In this document: in pieces, positions 42,348 to 52,062 of the stretch | How the letters are laid out: each line of letters opens with the position of its first letter | How positions within the stretch are numbered: position 1 is the first letter of the stretch | Source: an uncultured Bacillota bacterium | GTDB lineage: Bacteria > Bacillota > Clostridia > Christensenellales > Borkfalkiaceae | DNA length: 64,000 nucleotides | Direction: 5' to 3' | Assembly: GCA_949287815.1 (NCBI GenBank) | Contig: CASEHS010000002.1 | Span: forward strand, 1-64,000 | Program-made: the position numbers and the translations under genes | Notes under the pieces: generated by a model | Databases searched by the model: none | The model's input: the letters and a program-made list of their open reading frames with translations, nothing else | Told to the model about the DNA's origin: nothing

Positions 42348-44699
42348 TCATTTGAGTTTTATGATGATAGTCAAATCATCGGTAATCAATGCTTTATCAA
42401 TCAACACCGAACGTCCTTCGGCGGATACATCGAACGACTTGCCGCTGATTTCGGCAATTTCGATCTGCGCGCCGTAACCGACGTATTTTATCGTTAAATT
42501 GTGACCGTTAAACGGCGTAGTTATTTCCGCATTCGCGTATTCTTTCGGCACGCATGGGGTTATGACGATATTATTCAACGCAAAGTTAAGACCGAAAACC
42601 CACGAATAGACTGCACGCTCTATCATTGCCACGCTACCCGTTAAAAACGAAAAACCCGATCTGCCGTAAAACGATGGTACCAGATGATAACAGTTTGTAA
42701 TTGCATACGGTGCGGAACAAGTTTTTTCAGGCGAGTGTTTATCTGCATAGAGCGGTAAAGCATAACCTAATACGTCGGATATTTCTTCATATCTTCCCGC
42801 CTTTGCAAGCGCTCTTATTAAAAAGCACTGCGAGCCGTGATTGTATACGCTTCCGTTTTCGGCAAAGTACGGCTGAAAGTCGCCCGTGCCCATTTTTCCT
42901 ATTCCGTCTATGAACTTTCCGCCGAGCGGCTTTGAGAAAAGCTTGTATCCGTCAGAAGTTTTCAACTTTGCGATTTCATTAAAGATTTCGTTTTCTTTAC
43001 CGCTTGCCACTCCGCTTATAACCGCATAAGCATTAGTCGGAACATATACCCTTTCTTCGCCGTCCTCATCTTTTTCGGAGAACAGCCATGTATCGTTATC
43101 GGTATATACGGCATTATAAAATCTACCGTTAAATGCGGCTTTGTTTATGGCGTTTTTCAACCTATAGCCAGCCTTTTCGTATTTTTCTACTTCGTTTACC
43201 TGTCCGACTTTATTTAATATTTCAACCAAATATTTAAGACACATTACGAGTTGGCAAGACACCATTACGCTTTCGCCTCTGCCCTTTTTGCCTGCTCCGC
43301 TTAGACAGTCGAGCCAATCGCCGCCGCGCATTTTTACAAGCCCATGCACACCCAAAGCGTCATCCGATAAAAGATAGTCCATACCTTTTTTAAGGTGCGT
43401 TAAGCCGCTTTCCTGCGTTTCGCAATCGTAATAACCATACTTGTTTTCTAAAATGGAATAATCGCCCGTGTATGCAAGATAGTCGTAAACGTATTCGGTA
43501 AAGAAACATGCCGAATCTACAAACTCTCTTAAATCGAATTTCGTGCCGGTGCCGAACGGAACCTGACGAGGATACCAACCATCGCCACGCTGCTTAGAGA
43601 AGATATTTTCGATTACGCCTTTGCACATTTGTTTATCATAACAAAGCATGCCCTCAAAATCGTTCGCCGCGTCTCTTACGCCGCGCATTCCCGTAGGCCA
43701 GCCGCGATCGAGCGAAGACACCCAGTACATTTCGAGCGGCAAAAATCCGTTTACGAAACTATCAAAATCGGGATCGCCCGTCTTAACCGTTCTCACCGAG
43801 AATAATTCAGCGTATTTTTCAGCCAGCTTTTCTTCTTCGGCTTTTTGAACCGTTGAATCGAAGTATTTTACAGAGTTTTCTATATTTTCTACTATTTTTT
43901 TTTCATCATCGGTTACGGCAAATACCTGCGTGAACGAATAACTTTCGCCACCTTTAAGATTGATCGTTGCAAGAGTTGAAACGCATTGTTTAAACGCATA
44001 AAGCGTATCTTCTGTTACTCCGCCGACTTTATCCGGTATAACGCTGAAATTTTTGGTTAAGGCAGTAAGACGTTCAAGACTCAATTCTCTGTTATTAGTT
44101 TCATCGTTTGAAACAATCGTCAGATATCTTCTTTCTTCCTTTTTGCCGGCAACGCTGTATTTCGTGGTTAAAAATGCATTTTTATCTTTTAAATATTCCG
44201 TTCTCGTGTACCATTCCGGCTTATCCCACGGAGCCATTAAAAGTTCATTAAGGTACGGAAAAGCACACTTTAAAATTGAATATTCTTTTACTTGTTCTCC
44301 GAGGTTTTTAACCGTAACATTCATTACAAACCGTTTATTTTTTTCGGTTACGAATAGTTCGGTTACCACTTCGGTTTTACCAAAAGTCAGCCTATAGATC
44401 GATTTTTCGGGCAAAAAGTCAATCGTCAACTTATCAGCGCGGAGCGCGTCAAAATTGTTGAATACGCTTTCTCCGTCCGAAAAATAAGCTTTAACCGGCG
44501 AACCGACTTCACGTTCTTCACGTTTGAAAACAGCTTCGCCTACAGGCGGATTTATCTGCGCCGTTATTATTCCGTACTGGTCGACTTTAACTAATGTTTC
44601 ATCGTTTTTATAGATGTACTCATAATTGCCCGCTTCGGGTAACTTTTCTATTCTGTAACCGCCCGGTTTTTTGTTGAATTTTCCGTAATTTTCACCCAT
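42348..44699 (-). CDS. GH94-like carbohydrate phosphorylase
   Basis: A 783-residue enzyme of the GH94 (cellobiose/chitobiose phosphorylase) group. It has an N-terminal beta-sandwich (about residues 1-280), a linker, and an alpha/alpha barrel (about 330-720) with the family marks RGVRDAANDFEG, GGDWLD (family GGDWND; the second Asp is the general acid) and SFLTGS near the C-terminus. It would split a disaccharide with phosphate to give sugar-1-phosphate. The Asn of GDWND is Leu here, so specificity may differ. With nagA and nagB nearby, an amino-sugar disaccharide is a fair guess. It has its own promoter and no clear ribosome binding site. Confidence 0.78.
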   Translation of the reverse strand: MGENYGKFNKKPGGYRIEKLPEAGNYEYIYKNDETLVKVDQYGIITAQINPPVGEAVFKREEREVGSPVKAYFSDGESVFNNFDALRADKLTIDFLPEKSIYRLTFGKTEVVTELFVTEKNKRFVMNVTVKNLGEQVKEYSILKCAFPYLNELLMAPWDKPEWYTRTEYLKDKNAFLTTKYSVAGKKEERRYLTIVSNDETNNRELSLERLTALTKNFSVIPDKVGGVTEDTLYAFKQCVSTLATINLKGGESYSFTQVFAVTDDEKKIVENIENSVKYFDSTVQKAEEEKLAEKYAELFSVRTVKTGDPDFDSFVNGFLPLEMYWVSSLDRGWPTGMRGVRDAANDFEGMLCYDKQMCKGVIENIFSKQRGDGWYPRQVPFGTGTKFDLREFVDSACFFTEYVYDYLAYTGDYSILENKYGYYDCETQESGLTHLKKGMDYLLSDDALGVHGLVKMRGGDWLDCLSGAGKKGRGESVMVSCQLVMCLKYLVEILNKVGQVNEVEKYEKAGYRLKNAINKAAFNGRFYNAVYTDNDTWLFSEKDEDGEERVYVPTNAYAVISGVASGKENEIFNEIAKLKTSDGYKLFSKPLGGKFIDGIGKMGTGDFQPYFAENGSVYNHGSQCFLIRALAKAGRYEEISDVLGYALPLYADKHSPEKTCSAPYAITNCYHLVPSFYGRSGFSFLTGSVAMIERAVYSWVFGLNFALNNIVITPCVPKEYANAEITTPFNGHNLTIKYVGYGAQIEIAEISGKSFDVSAEGRSVLIDKALITDDLTIIIKLK

Positions 44700-44773
44700 A
44701 AATATTTACCGTTTATCAAAAATCTTTCGTATGCGTACTCATCGCGACTTGCTTTAAATCTGCTACGCGTTTA

Positions 44774-44802
44774 ATGTTATACAATATTTTTCGCTATGTC
44801 AA
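44774..44802 (-). promoter_or_regulatory. promoter of the GH94-like gene
   Basis: On the minus strand a perfect TTGACA (complement of 44797-44802) and TAACAT (complement of 44774-44779) are 17 bp apart. The start codon is about 75 bases downstream. Confidence 0.55.
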
Positions 44803-44896
44803 CAAAAAACGACTTAGTCGCGCTTTTTACTCATGCTATTAATAAGTTTAAATCGAAAACATATTTTATTTACCGCAATAAGGCTATGTAATTCGA

Positions 44897-45970
44897 TTAT
44901 AGAAATTCGAGGGGAAGCGGATTCTCGGCATGAACCGTTTCGATTACATTTATAACCATAGTCGCATGCTCTAAAGGCATTGCGAGTTCGGCGTTTTCGG
45001 TTATAGCAAAATAAGCGTTTTCATAAATAGCCGCAGTACCGACGTCAAATGCCGTCCCTTGATAATTTCCGCTTTCTTCGTGAACATTAAGTTTTTCTCT
45101 GCAATAAATCGGATTTCCGTTTTCATCTTCCAAAAAAGTATCGACGACGGCATGACTTTCGTTTTCGCTGTCTTTATAGTATTTCATCGTGTAACTTTCC
45201 GGCGTGTTTTTGAACGTGCCGCGTGAGCCTTGAATTTTGATTGTATAATTGCTGAATGCGTCGGTAGAATTTATTTCGATATCGACAAGCGGTTTTTGGG
45301 GAGCTGTAAGCAATATTTTAACGTAGTCCTCTGCGTCTCCGCTTGTGAGCGCAGTGTCTAATTTTGAATAAACCACTTTAAAGTTTTCGTCGAAATCTAA
45401 AAAGCCCAGCCCCATAGCGATAGGATGAGGACCTGTGTTATATGCACTGCCTCCCATCTTCTTTTGCAACGTTTGCCAATCCCATCTGCGAGAAAACCCG
45501 TTATATCTTATACTTATTTGTTTGACGTCTCCCAATATTCCGCTTTTTATAACGTCGAGCGCGTGAACATAGAAAGGCGCGGGTTGAGTATTGTGAAACA
45601 CTATTAGTTTTACGTTGTTATCACAGGCTGTTTTTATAAGTTCTTCGCACTCAAATTGATTGCGGGCAAACGGCTTTTCGGTCAAAACGTGTTTTCCGTG
45701 CATTAACAAATCTTTTGTAATGGCAAAGTGCATTTCCGAATAAGAAGCATTTACAACAAGATCCACGTCTTTTTTATCAAATAATTCCTTATAATCGGAA
45801 AAAGTTTCGCAACCCGGAAATAATATCTCAGCTTTTTTTCGACGGCCCTCGTCGAAATCTATTACATATTTTACCTTGTAATACAAGTTTCGCTCCGAAC
45901 GATAAAACGAGCCATGTATATCGCGACCGCTTCTTCCTTGTCCTATTATTGCAAGATTTAATTTTTCCAT
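44897..45970 (-). CDS. Gfo/Idh/MocA-family oxidoreductase (copy A)
   Basis: A 357-residue NAD(P)-dependent sugar oxidoreductase or GH109-like enzyme. The Rossmann start AIIGQGRSGRDIHG, the conserved EKPFA (about residue 100) and the catalytic His region GPHPI (about 175) are clear. It begins 13 bases before nagA ends, so the two are coupled. It is the last gene of the operon that starts with the GH1 gene. It is the most divergent of the three family members here, so the substrates probably differ. Confidence 0.85.
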   Translation of the reverse strand: MEKLNLAIIGQGRSGRDIHGSFYRSERNLYYKVKYVIDFDEGRRKKAEILFPGCETFSDYKELFDKKDVDLVVNASYSEMHFAITKDLLMHGKHVLTEKPFARNQFECEELIKTACDNNVKLIVFHNTQPAPFYVHALDVIKSGILGDVKQISIRYNGFSRRWDWQTLQKKMGGSAYNTGPHPIAMGLGFLDFDENFKVVYSKLDTALTSGDAEDYVKILLTAPQKPLVDIEINSTDAFSNYTIKIQGSRGTFKNTPESYTMKYYKDSENESHAVVDTFLEDENGNPIYCREKLNVHEESGNYQGTAFDVGTAAIYENAYFAITENAELAMPLEHATMVINVIETVHAENPLPLEFL

Positions 45971-47148
45971 TTTTTTATCTCCTGAATTTGTATTGAATCA
46001 ATTTTTTGTCCGACAACAAAAGTTGCTTCGACGTTTATATCGTCGTCAAATACGATAATATCGGCTCTTTTGCCTTTTTCAATACTGCCCGCATTTATTT
46101 TTGATATATTCGCAGGCGTTTCGGTAATCATTTTTACAGCGGTTAATATATCATAACCACATTCTTTGGTCATCACTCGCACAAGGCGGTCAGCGGTGGC
46201 AATGCTGCCCGCAAATGCCGAACGGTCTTTTAGTTTGCAAACTCCGTCCTCTACGATAAATTCCGTGCCGCTCATCACACCTTCTTTTATATCCGTTCCC
46301 GCTATCGCTAAGCTGTCGGTACAAAGTAAGGTGTTGTCAACGCCCTTGATTTTTACAATCATCTTTATAAGCTCGGGCGGTAAATGCTTGCCGTCGGCTA
46401 TTATCTCGGCGCAGAGTTCGTCGCGTAAAAAAGTGCTTTCGATAACTCCGAGAGAGCGAAAACCATGGTCGCGCGTTACGGTTGACGTACACGAATATAA
46501 ATGAGTTACGAGATTGCAACCGTTTTCGATTGCCGTTTTCATGTCTTCGTATTTAGCGTCGGTATGCCCGGCAGACGCGATTATGCCGTGTTCGGTTAAA
46601 TATTTGCAGAACTCGCCGTTTTCGTCGTTCTCGGGAGCATACGTCCAACGCGCTATTGCATCGCCGAACTCTTCGATAATCGACTTATAGTCGGCTTTTT
46701 GCGGTTTTGTTATAAATCGTGGACACTGTGCGCCGCACTGTTTTGCGGATAAATACGGTCCTTCCAAATGCGCGCCGATTATATTGCTATTTGCTTTATT
46801 TTCTCTCTTGACTGCGGCTATTTTCTTTGCGGCATCCCGCATTGTTTCAAACGCGCCCGCCGTAACGGTCGGCATAATGCTTGTAGTGCCGTGTTTTAAG
46901 TGAAAATTGCATGCGTTTATTACGTCATCTTCGGTACAGTTTATAAACGGATAGCCGCCCGCGCCGTGAGTGTGCAAATCTATAAACCCGGGCGAAACAT
47001 ATTTGCCGGTAAAATCGTAACGTTCTTCGCAAGCAATATCGGTTCTTTGTTTTTCAAAAAAACCGTCTATAAGTCCGTTATCGATATATAAATACCCAGA
47101 ATGCAAACCGTTTGGGATTATTATTTTATCGCTTTTAATCTCTATCAT
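45958..47148 (-). CDS. nagA: N-acetylglucosamine-6-phosphate deacetylase
   Basis: A 396-residue amidohydrolase that converts GlcNAc-6-phosphate to GlcN-6-phosphate plus acetate. The metal site begins with FIDLHTHGAGG (about residue 56). HLEGPY carries the metal Glu, AGHTDA and THLYS supply His ligands, and the catalytic Asp is in CTDSLAIAG (about 285). A small beta-sandwich domain is formed by both ends. It overlaps nagB by four bases (ATGA), so translation is coupled. The assignment is secure. Confidence 0.93.
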   Translation of the reverse strand: MIEIKSDKIIIPNGLHSGYLYIDNGLIDGFFEKQRTDIACEERYDFTGKYVSPGFIDLHTHGAGGYPFINCTEDDVINACNFHLKHGTTSIMPTVTAGAFETMRDAAKKIAAVKRENKANSNIIGAHLEGPYLSAKQCGAQCPRFITKPQKADYKSIIEEFGDAIARWTYAPENDENGEFCKYLTEHGIIASAGHTDAKYEDMKTAIENGCNLVTHLYSCTSTVTRDHGFRSLGVIESTFLRDELCAEIIADGKHLPPELIKMIVKIKGVDNTLLCTDSLAIAGTDIKEGVMSGTEFIVEDGVCKLKDRSAFAGSIATADRLVRVMTKECGYDILTAVKMITETPANISKINAGSIEKGKRADIIVFDDDINVEATFVVGQKIDSIQIQEIKKWKN

Positions 47149-47903
47149 AACAACGCCGAACTCTTATCGTCGAGATATAATTTTGCATTATCTCTCGTTC
47201 TTAAAATGCTTGCGGGGCAATGCTCGTCTATGCTGCCGTTTATAGTTTCGTAAACAGCCTTTGCCTTAGTTGCCGCAGGCACTATACAAAAGAGCCACGG
47301 AGCGGCTACAAGAGTAGGAACGGTTAAAGTCATTGCGTGCGTAGGCACTTCGTCAATCGTCTTGAAACAACCGTCGTTCACTTGCTGATTGCGGCAAATT
47401 TCGTCGAGTTTAACGGGTTTTACAACCCGTTTATCGTTAAAATCGGCAACGTCGGGATCGTTAAACGCTATGTGTCCGTTTTCGCCTATACCCATTACGA
47501 CAATATCCGTCGGGTTGGCTTTCAACAATTCGCCGTATCTTTCGGCTTCCTTTTCGGGATTACTCGCGGTTATATCTATATAATTAACGCTTTTGAAGGG
47601 GACAAGTCCGAAAATATGAGCTTTCAAAAAGTTTCCAAAACCTTGCGGCGCGTTTTTATCAAGACCTATATATTCGTCCATGTGATAAGCGTTTACCCTG
47701 TTCCACTCTATGGTTTCATCTTCGACCAACGCTTTCAGAACGTCGTTTTGCGACGGCGCGGCTGCAAATATCATATTGATTTCCTGCTTTTCGGCAAGTA
47801 ATTCTTTTATCTTAGCCGAAATATCTTTCGCAGCGGCTTCGCCCATAAGCGTTCTGTTTTCAAATATTTCTACTTCTAATTTGTCTTTTACAAAAGTTTT
47901 CAT
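47145..47903 (-). CDS. nagB: glucosamine-6-phosphate deaminase
   Basis: A 252-residue enzyme turning GlcN-6-phosphate into fructose-6-phosphate and ammonia. Motifs are MIFAAAPSQ (phosphate loop), AYHMDEYIGL with the catalytic Asp, and GIGENGHIAFNDP. It overlaps the epimerase gene upstream and nagA downstream by four bases each. Its ribosome binding site region AAAGGTTTATT is also found before a Gfo/Idh gene at 50601. It is short but complete. Confidence 0.93.
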   Translation of the reverse strand: MKTFVKDKLEVEIFENRTLMGEAAAKDISAKIKELLAEKQEINMIFAAAPSQNDVLKALVEDETIEWNRVNAYHMDEYIGLDKNAPQGFGNFLKAHIFGLVPFKSVNYIDITASNPEKEAERYGELLKANPTDIVVMGIGENGHIAFNDPDVADFNDKRVVKPVKLDEICRNQQVNDGCFKTIDEVPTHAMTLTVPTLVAAPWLFCIVPAATKAKAVYETINGSIDEHCPASILRTRDNAKLYLDDKSSALL

Positions 47904-48736
47904 AATAAACCTTTCAATTTTTCCACGGCGTCAGTAAACGCCGCCTTTTGATTTTCGTATTTATAAGGGTTATCAAAGCTCTTACCGACAAGCGCGTTAA
48001 GCCCCGAAAAAGTCTGCAAATGCGGCTCTAAGGTAATAAACGTATCTTTTCTGCCGCTTTCCTTGTAATCGTCGAGAATTTCTTTTATCTTGGCTTCGCC
48101 CTTGCCCGCGGGAACTATCGCACCCGTAAAAAACGCGTCTTTTATGTGAAAATACTCGATATAATCAAACAACAGTTTATACGCCGACAAAGGCTCGTAG
48201 CCGTCTAAAACGAAGTTGCCCATATCGAAAACGCACTTGATTCTACCGCCGAAATATTCGGCTATTTCAAGGCATTTTTCGGGGCTTTCGCCATAAATGC
48301 GCGCTTCGTTCTCGTGGCACAACGTAAGCCCCGCACTCTCCGACAAACCGACGAGTTTTTCAAGCCCCGCATAAACTTCGCTTTTACATTTATCAAACGG
48401 CGTTTCTTTTGAATAAAACGAGAATATCCTCACGTTCTTCGCGCCGAGAATATTTGCCGTTTCGTAAACTCTTTTCGCAGTTTCGTAGTGCCCGTTCAAA
48501 TCGCCCTTTATATCGATTTTGCCGAGCGGCGAACCTATCGACGAAACCTTTATTCCGTAATCGTCGAGTATTTTTTTAGTTTCTTTTACTTCGCTTTCTG
48601 TAAGAACCGAAACGTTTATACCGTTCACTCCGCGAAGCTCGATATATTCGATACCGAACTTATTCAACGCCTCGCATTGTTCTTTCAGACTGTCGGCATA
48701 TTCGTCCGCAAAAGCGGATAATATCAGTTTATTCAT
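47900..48736 (-). CDS. sugar phosphate isomerase/epimerase, TIM barrel
   Basis: A 278-residue xylose-isomerase-like AP_endonuc_2 protein. It starts LILSAFADEYADSL, a common opening of the IolE/IolH/hydroxypyruvate-isomerase group. Metal-binding Glu/Asp/His lie in ELRGVNG, CHENEARI, VFDMGNFV and FHIKDA. Such enzymes isomerise or epimerise keto-sugars, often beside Gfo/Idh dehydrogenases, which fits its neighbours. It is two bases from the upstream Gfo/Idh gene and overlaps nagB. The substrate is unknown. Confidence 0.83.
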   Translation of the reverse strand: MNKLILSAFADEYADSLKEQCEALNKFGIEYIELRGVNGINVSVLTESEVKETKKILDDYGIKVSSIGSPLGKIDIKGDLNGHYETAKRVYETANILGAKNVRIFSFYSKETPFDKCKSEVYAGLEKLVGLSESAGLTLCHENEARIYGESPEKCLEIAEYFGGRIKCVFDMGNFVLDGYEPLSAYKLLFDYIEYFHIKDAFFTGAIVPAGKGEAKIKEILDDYKESGRKDTFITLEPHLQTFSGLNALVGKSFDNPYKYENQKAAFTDAVEKLKGLL

Positions 48737-48738
48737 TA

Positions 48739-49614
48739 CTACACCTTGAATTTATTTATTTTCTCTTCGTTGCCGCTTTCCAAAGATCTTTGAATTGCAT
48801 TAAGCACAAAGACTGGAGCAATGAAATCTTCATAAGAAAGGCGTTGTTTCTCGCCGCAAAGGAGCCCGTAAAAACTATTGAATTCCATCTTAAAACATGG
48901 ATTTAATTCGTTTATCGGCAACTCTTCTCCATGTACGCCGTTCTCTGCAATACGCATTGCGTAATATAAATTGTTTTTGTCAACGTATAAACCGGTTACG
49001 TCATAATCTTTATATCTGAACACGACGGTGATTTTTTCGGCGTTTTTATACGCCTTTACGCTTTCGGGATAATAGCCGAAAATGGTTGACATAATACCGA
49101 CGAGGTGCTCTGAATAGAAAAAGAAATCGCCATAATTATTTTTAAGATTTATAGGACACCGTATAAAACCGGAAATAGTTTTTCCGTCTTTATTATTGTC
49201 GTGCTCGTTTTTAAGAGTTTGCACACGTTCATCGTGAACGCATGTAGAACCGCCGGTAAGTCTTACACCCGCAGCCTTACATTCGCGCGCAAGTTTCAAT
49301 GCCTCCCCCTCGTTTACGGTTATAGGTTTATCGATAAACATGGGCACGCCCGTTTTTACGTACGGAGCGGCGTATTTATGATGATTATTGCCGTGACGAG
49401 CGGTAACTATTACGCCGTCAACCCTACCCACCGCTTCGTCATACGCACTCATAACTTTAACGCCGTATTTTTCGGCAAGTTTTTCGGCTGCGGTTTTATC
49501 ATCGCTGTAAACGCCTGAAACCTCAACGTCGGAAAACGCCGCGTCGTTCTTTATGAAGCCGAGAAATATATCGGCATGAGAATTTTCACAACCTAAAATA
49601 ACAATCTTCTTCAT
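48739..49614 (-). CDS. Gfo/Idh/MocA-family oxidoreductase (copy B)
   Basis: A 291-residue protein with an N-terminal Rossmann domain (VILGCENSHADIF) and the usual DKPITVN in place of EKP (about residue 95). It is shorter than typical members (about 330-380) and its first glycine motif is unusual (GCENSH rather than GxGxxG), so cofactor binding may differ. A catalytic His region is not obvious. It lies six bases downstream of copy C, in the GH1 operon. Confidence 0.75.
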   Translation of the reverse strand: MKKIVILGCENSHADIFLGFIKNDAAFSDVEVSGVYSDDKTAAEKLAEKYGVKVMSAYDEAVGRVDGVIVTARHGNNHHKYAAPYVKTGVPMFIDKPITVNEGEALKLARECKAAGVRLTGGSTCVHDERVQTLKNEHDNNKDGKTISGFIRCPINLKNNYGDFFFYSEHLVGIMSTIFGYYPESVKAYKNAEKITVVFRYKDYDVTGLYVDKNNLYYAMRIAENGVHGEELPINELNPCFKMEFNSFYGLLCGEKQRLSYEDFIAPVFVLNAIQRSLESGNEEKINKFKV

Positions 49615-49620
49615 TTTTTA

Positions 49621-50601
49621 TTAAATATTTACCTTTTCACCGTTTGATTGATACATTTTTAATATGAGTTTTACGGTTTTTGAGGCCTCGTAAAAATCAA
49701 TCGGGAATTTTTTGCCGTTTTCAAGACAATTATAGAATTTTTTGATAAGTTTATCATGCCCGACGCCCCATTCTTCTTTGCCGAAAATCGGGGCCCCGTC
49801 GGACTTTGTAACGAACTTGCCGTTGACTATAAGATTATCGCCCGAAAGTTCCACTGCATCGGTTTTTGATTGAAACATAAGAACTATCGGAAAACAGCTC
49901 GCCGCTGAATTTGTTGCGTTTATAATAAAATTACCCCCGTTTTTAAGCGAAAACAAACCATACGCCGTATCTTCGACGTCGATTACGCCTTGAAGCGAGT
50001 TATTCGAACAATGCGCGATAACGCTTTCAGGCATTCCGCAAAACCATTGTAACAAATCGAGCGAGTGGATCGCCTGATTTATCATAACGCCGCCACCCTC
50101 GTATTGCTTTTTTCCGCGCCACTTTGCCGAAGAATAATAGTCTTTGCCCCGGTTCCATACGAGATTAGCAGTTGCGGCAATAATTTCTTTATCCTTAAAA
50201 AACTCTTTAAGATACAACACCGAAGCATTATAGCGATTCTGAAAGCAAACGCCGAGCGTTGCCGAAGAATTTTTAACAGCTTTTTCGATAGCGTTAAGTT
50301 GTTCAAAATTTATGGCAAGCGGCTTTTCGCAAAGAACGTGTATGTTTGCCCCAAGCGCCGTGCAAATTATTTCCGCATGCAGGTAGTGCGGCGTACAAAC
50401 GTGAACGACGTCGACCTTACCGCTTGCAAGAAGCGCATTATAATCGCTGTATTCTTCCGCATTAAGTCCGAACTCGGCATTGACTTTCTGGCGTTTTTCG
50501 GAATCCACGTCGCAAATCGCCGTTATTTTTTGTCCGTACTTTAAAATTGCCCTTATGTGAAGCGGAGAAATCGCTCCAAGTCCTATTATACCTACTCTCA
50601 T
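49621..50601 (-). CDS. Gfo/Idh/MocA-family oxidoreductase (copy C)
   Basis: A 326-residue enzyme with textbook motifs: GIIGLGAISPLHI, CEKPLAINF (about residue 94) and a catalytic region with GGGVMINQAIHSLDLLQWF (about 167-186), where Gln-x-x-His replaces the usual Asp/His pair. It probably oxidises a sugar or inositol-like ring with NAD(P). The start follows AAAGGTTTATT. It is the second gene after GH1. Confidence 0.87.
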   Translation of the reverse strand: MRVGIIGLGAISPLHIRAILKYGQKITAICDVDSEKRQKVNAEFGLNAEEYSDYNALLASGKVDVVHVCTPHYLHAEIICTALGANIHVLCEKPLAINFEQLNAIEKAVKNSSATLGVCFQNRYNASVLYLKEFFKDKEIIAATANLVWNRGKDYYSSAKWRGKKQYEGGGVMINQAIHSLDLLQWFCGMPESVIAHCSNNSLQGVIDVEDTAYGLFSLKNGGNFIINATNSAASCFPIVLMFQSKTDAVELSGDNLIVNGKFVTKSDGAPIFGKEEWGVGHDKLIKKFYNCLENGKKFPIDFYEASKTVKLILKMYQSNGEKVNI

Positions 50602-50645
50602 AATAAACCTTTCAAATCAAGTTATAAAAACAATTTTACGACAAA

Positions 50646-51989
50646 TCAGTTATTCGAAAGATCTTCGCCGTTTGTTTCTGTTACTTTTTTGTACCAGTAA
50701 GCACTCTTTTTGGGGATACGCTCCAACGTTTTATAATCCACATAAACAAGCCCGAACCGTTTCGAATAGCCATACGCCCATTCAAAATTATCGGTAAACG
50801 ACCAATAGAAATAACCTTTTACGGGATATTTTTCCGCCATTTTTTTCACTCGTTCGATATGGCGTTTCATATAATCGATACGCATATCGTCGGGTATATC
50901 TCCTTCGAGCGTTTTCCATTCCGAAAGCGCAACCCCGTTTTCGGATAAAATAATCGGCATTTTGTACCTGTTATAGTAATATTCAATTAAATAATCGACC
51001 GCCTCCGGCGTGACTGCCCAGTTCATTGCGGTAAAATCGTCCGTCGGCAAAGCGGATTTTCTTTTTATTCCGTTTGCGGTTTTTTCGATATAAAAACCTC
51101 TGTAGAAATTGGCGCAGAAGAAATCGAGATCGCTCTTTATTATCTTCATATCTTCTACCGACGGATTATAGTCGTATTCCTTAAACCATTCTTTATAGTC
51201 GTCGGTAAACTCGCCTTTTATGAGTGCGTCGGTAAAATAGCACCCGTCCCAAAAATCTCCGCTCGGCAAAAAGTTGTATTTTAACGCAAGTTCTTTATCT
51301 TCTTCTTTAGTCGGCATTATAGGCGTAAAACACGGAGCGATACCTATATTAAGTTTGTGTTTTGCGGCTTTCCGCATTACCTTTTCCGCTTTGCCCATAC
51401 ACAAAAGCAAATTGTGGGCAACGGTAAAAGTTTCCTTTCTGGAAAGTTGTAAAAACGGCGCGTGCGTACCCGAAAAATGCCCTTCTTCGACTATACACTG
51501 CGGCTCGTTCATGATAATATAATTACTGACTCTCGCCCCGAAAATTTCAACGACCTTTTCGGCGTAATTCGCAAACCAACCGCTTATTTCGGGATTGAGA
51601 TAACCGCCTTTTTCGTAAAGTTTACGCGGTAAATCCCAATGAAAAAGCGTAACCCATGGCGTTATATGCGCATTTATAAGTTCATCGATCAGGTTTTTGT
51701 AGAATTCTACCCCCTGCGGATTTATATCTCCTGTGCCGTCCGGGAAAATTCTTGACCAACTAACGGAAAAACGGTAATTTTTAATACCGAGGTCCTTTAA
51801 AAGCGCAACGTCCTCTTTGTATCTGTGATAATGGTCGCAAGCAATTTTTCCGTTCATATCTCCGAGGGTTTTTCCTTTTGTAAACTTACTGTCCAAGATG
51901 CTTTCGCCTCTGCCGCCTTCGTTTTCGGCACCCTCGATCTGATAAGCGGAACAAGAAACGCCCCAAATAAAATTTTTATCTAAACTCAT
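50646..51989 (-). CDS. glycoside hydrolase family 1 beta-glucosidase-type enzyme
   Basis: A 447-residue TIM-barrel enzyme with the usual length. The start FIWGVSCSAYQIEGA is diagnostic. The acid/base is Glu162 (IMNEPQ) and the nucleophile Glu350 (ILSENG); both are present. No basic phosphate-site motif was looked for in detail, so whether it takes free or phosphorylated glycosides is left open. GGAGAAAGC precedes the ATG. It is the first gene of a seven-gene run through 44897, probably transcribed from the gap shared with the AraC remnant. Confidence 0.9.
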   Translation of the reverse strand: MSLDKNFIWGVSCSAYQIEGAENEGGRGESILDSKFTKGKTLGDMNGKIACDHYHRYKEDVALLKDLGIKNYRFSVSWSRIFPDGTGDINPQGVEFYKNLIDELINAHITPWVTLFHWDLPRKLYEKGGYLNPEISGWFANYAEKVVEIFGARVSNYIIMNEPQCIVEEGHFSGTHAPFLQLSRKETFTVAHNLLLCMGKAEKVMRKAAKHKLNIGIAPCFTPIMPTKEEDKELALKYNFLPSGDFWDGCYFTDALIKGEFTDDYKEWFKEYDYNPSVEDMKIIKSDLDFFCANFYRGFYIEKTANGIKRKSALPTDDFTAMNWAVTPEAVDYLIEYYYNRYKMPIILSENGVALSEWKTLEGDIPDDMRIDYMKRHIERVKKMAEKYPVKGYFYWSFTDNFEWAYGYSKRFGLVYVDYKTLERIPKKSAYWYKKVTETNGEDLSNN

Positions 51990-52062
51990 GCTTTCTCCAT
52001 TTATAAAAAATTGCGGTCAAGTTGTTAATTTACAGAGATTCCGGTATAAGCGTCCTTGCCGA

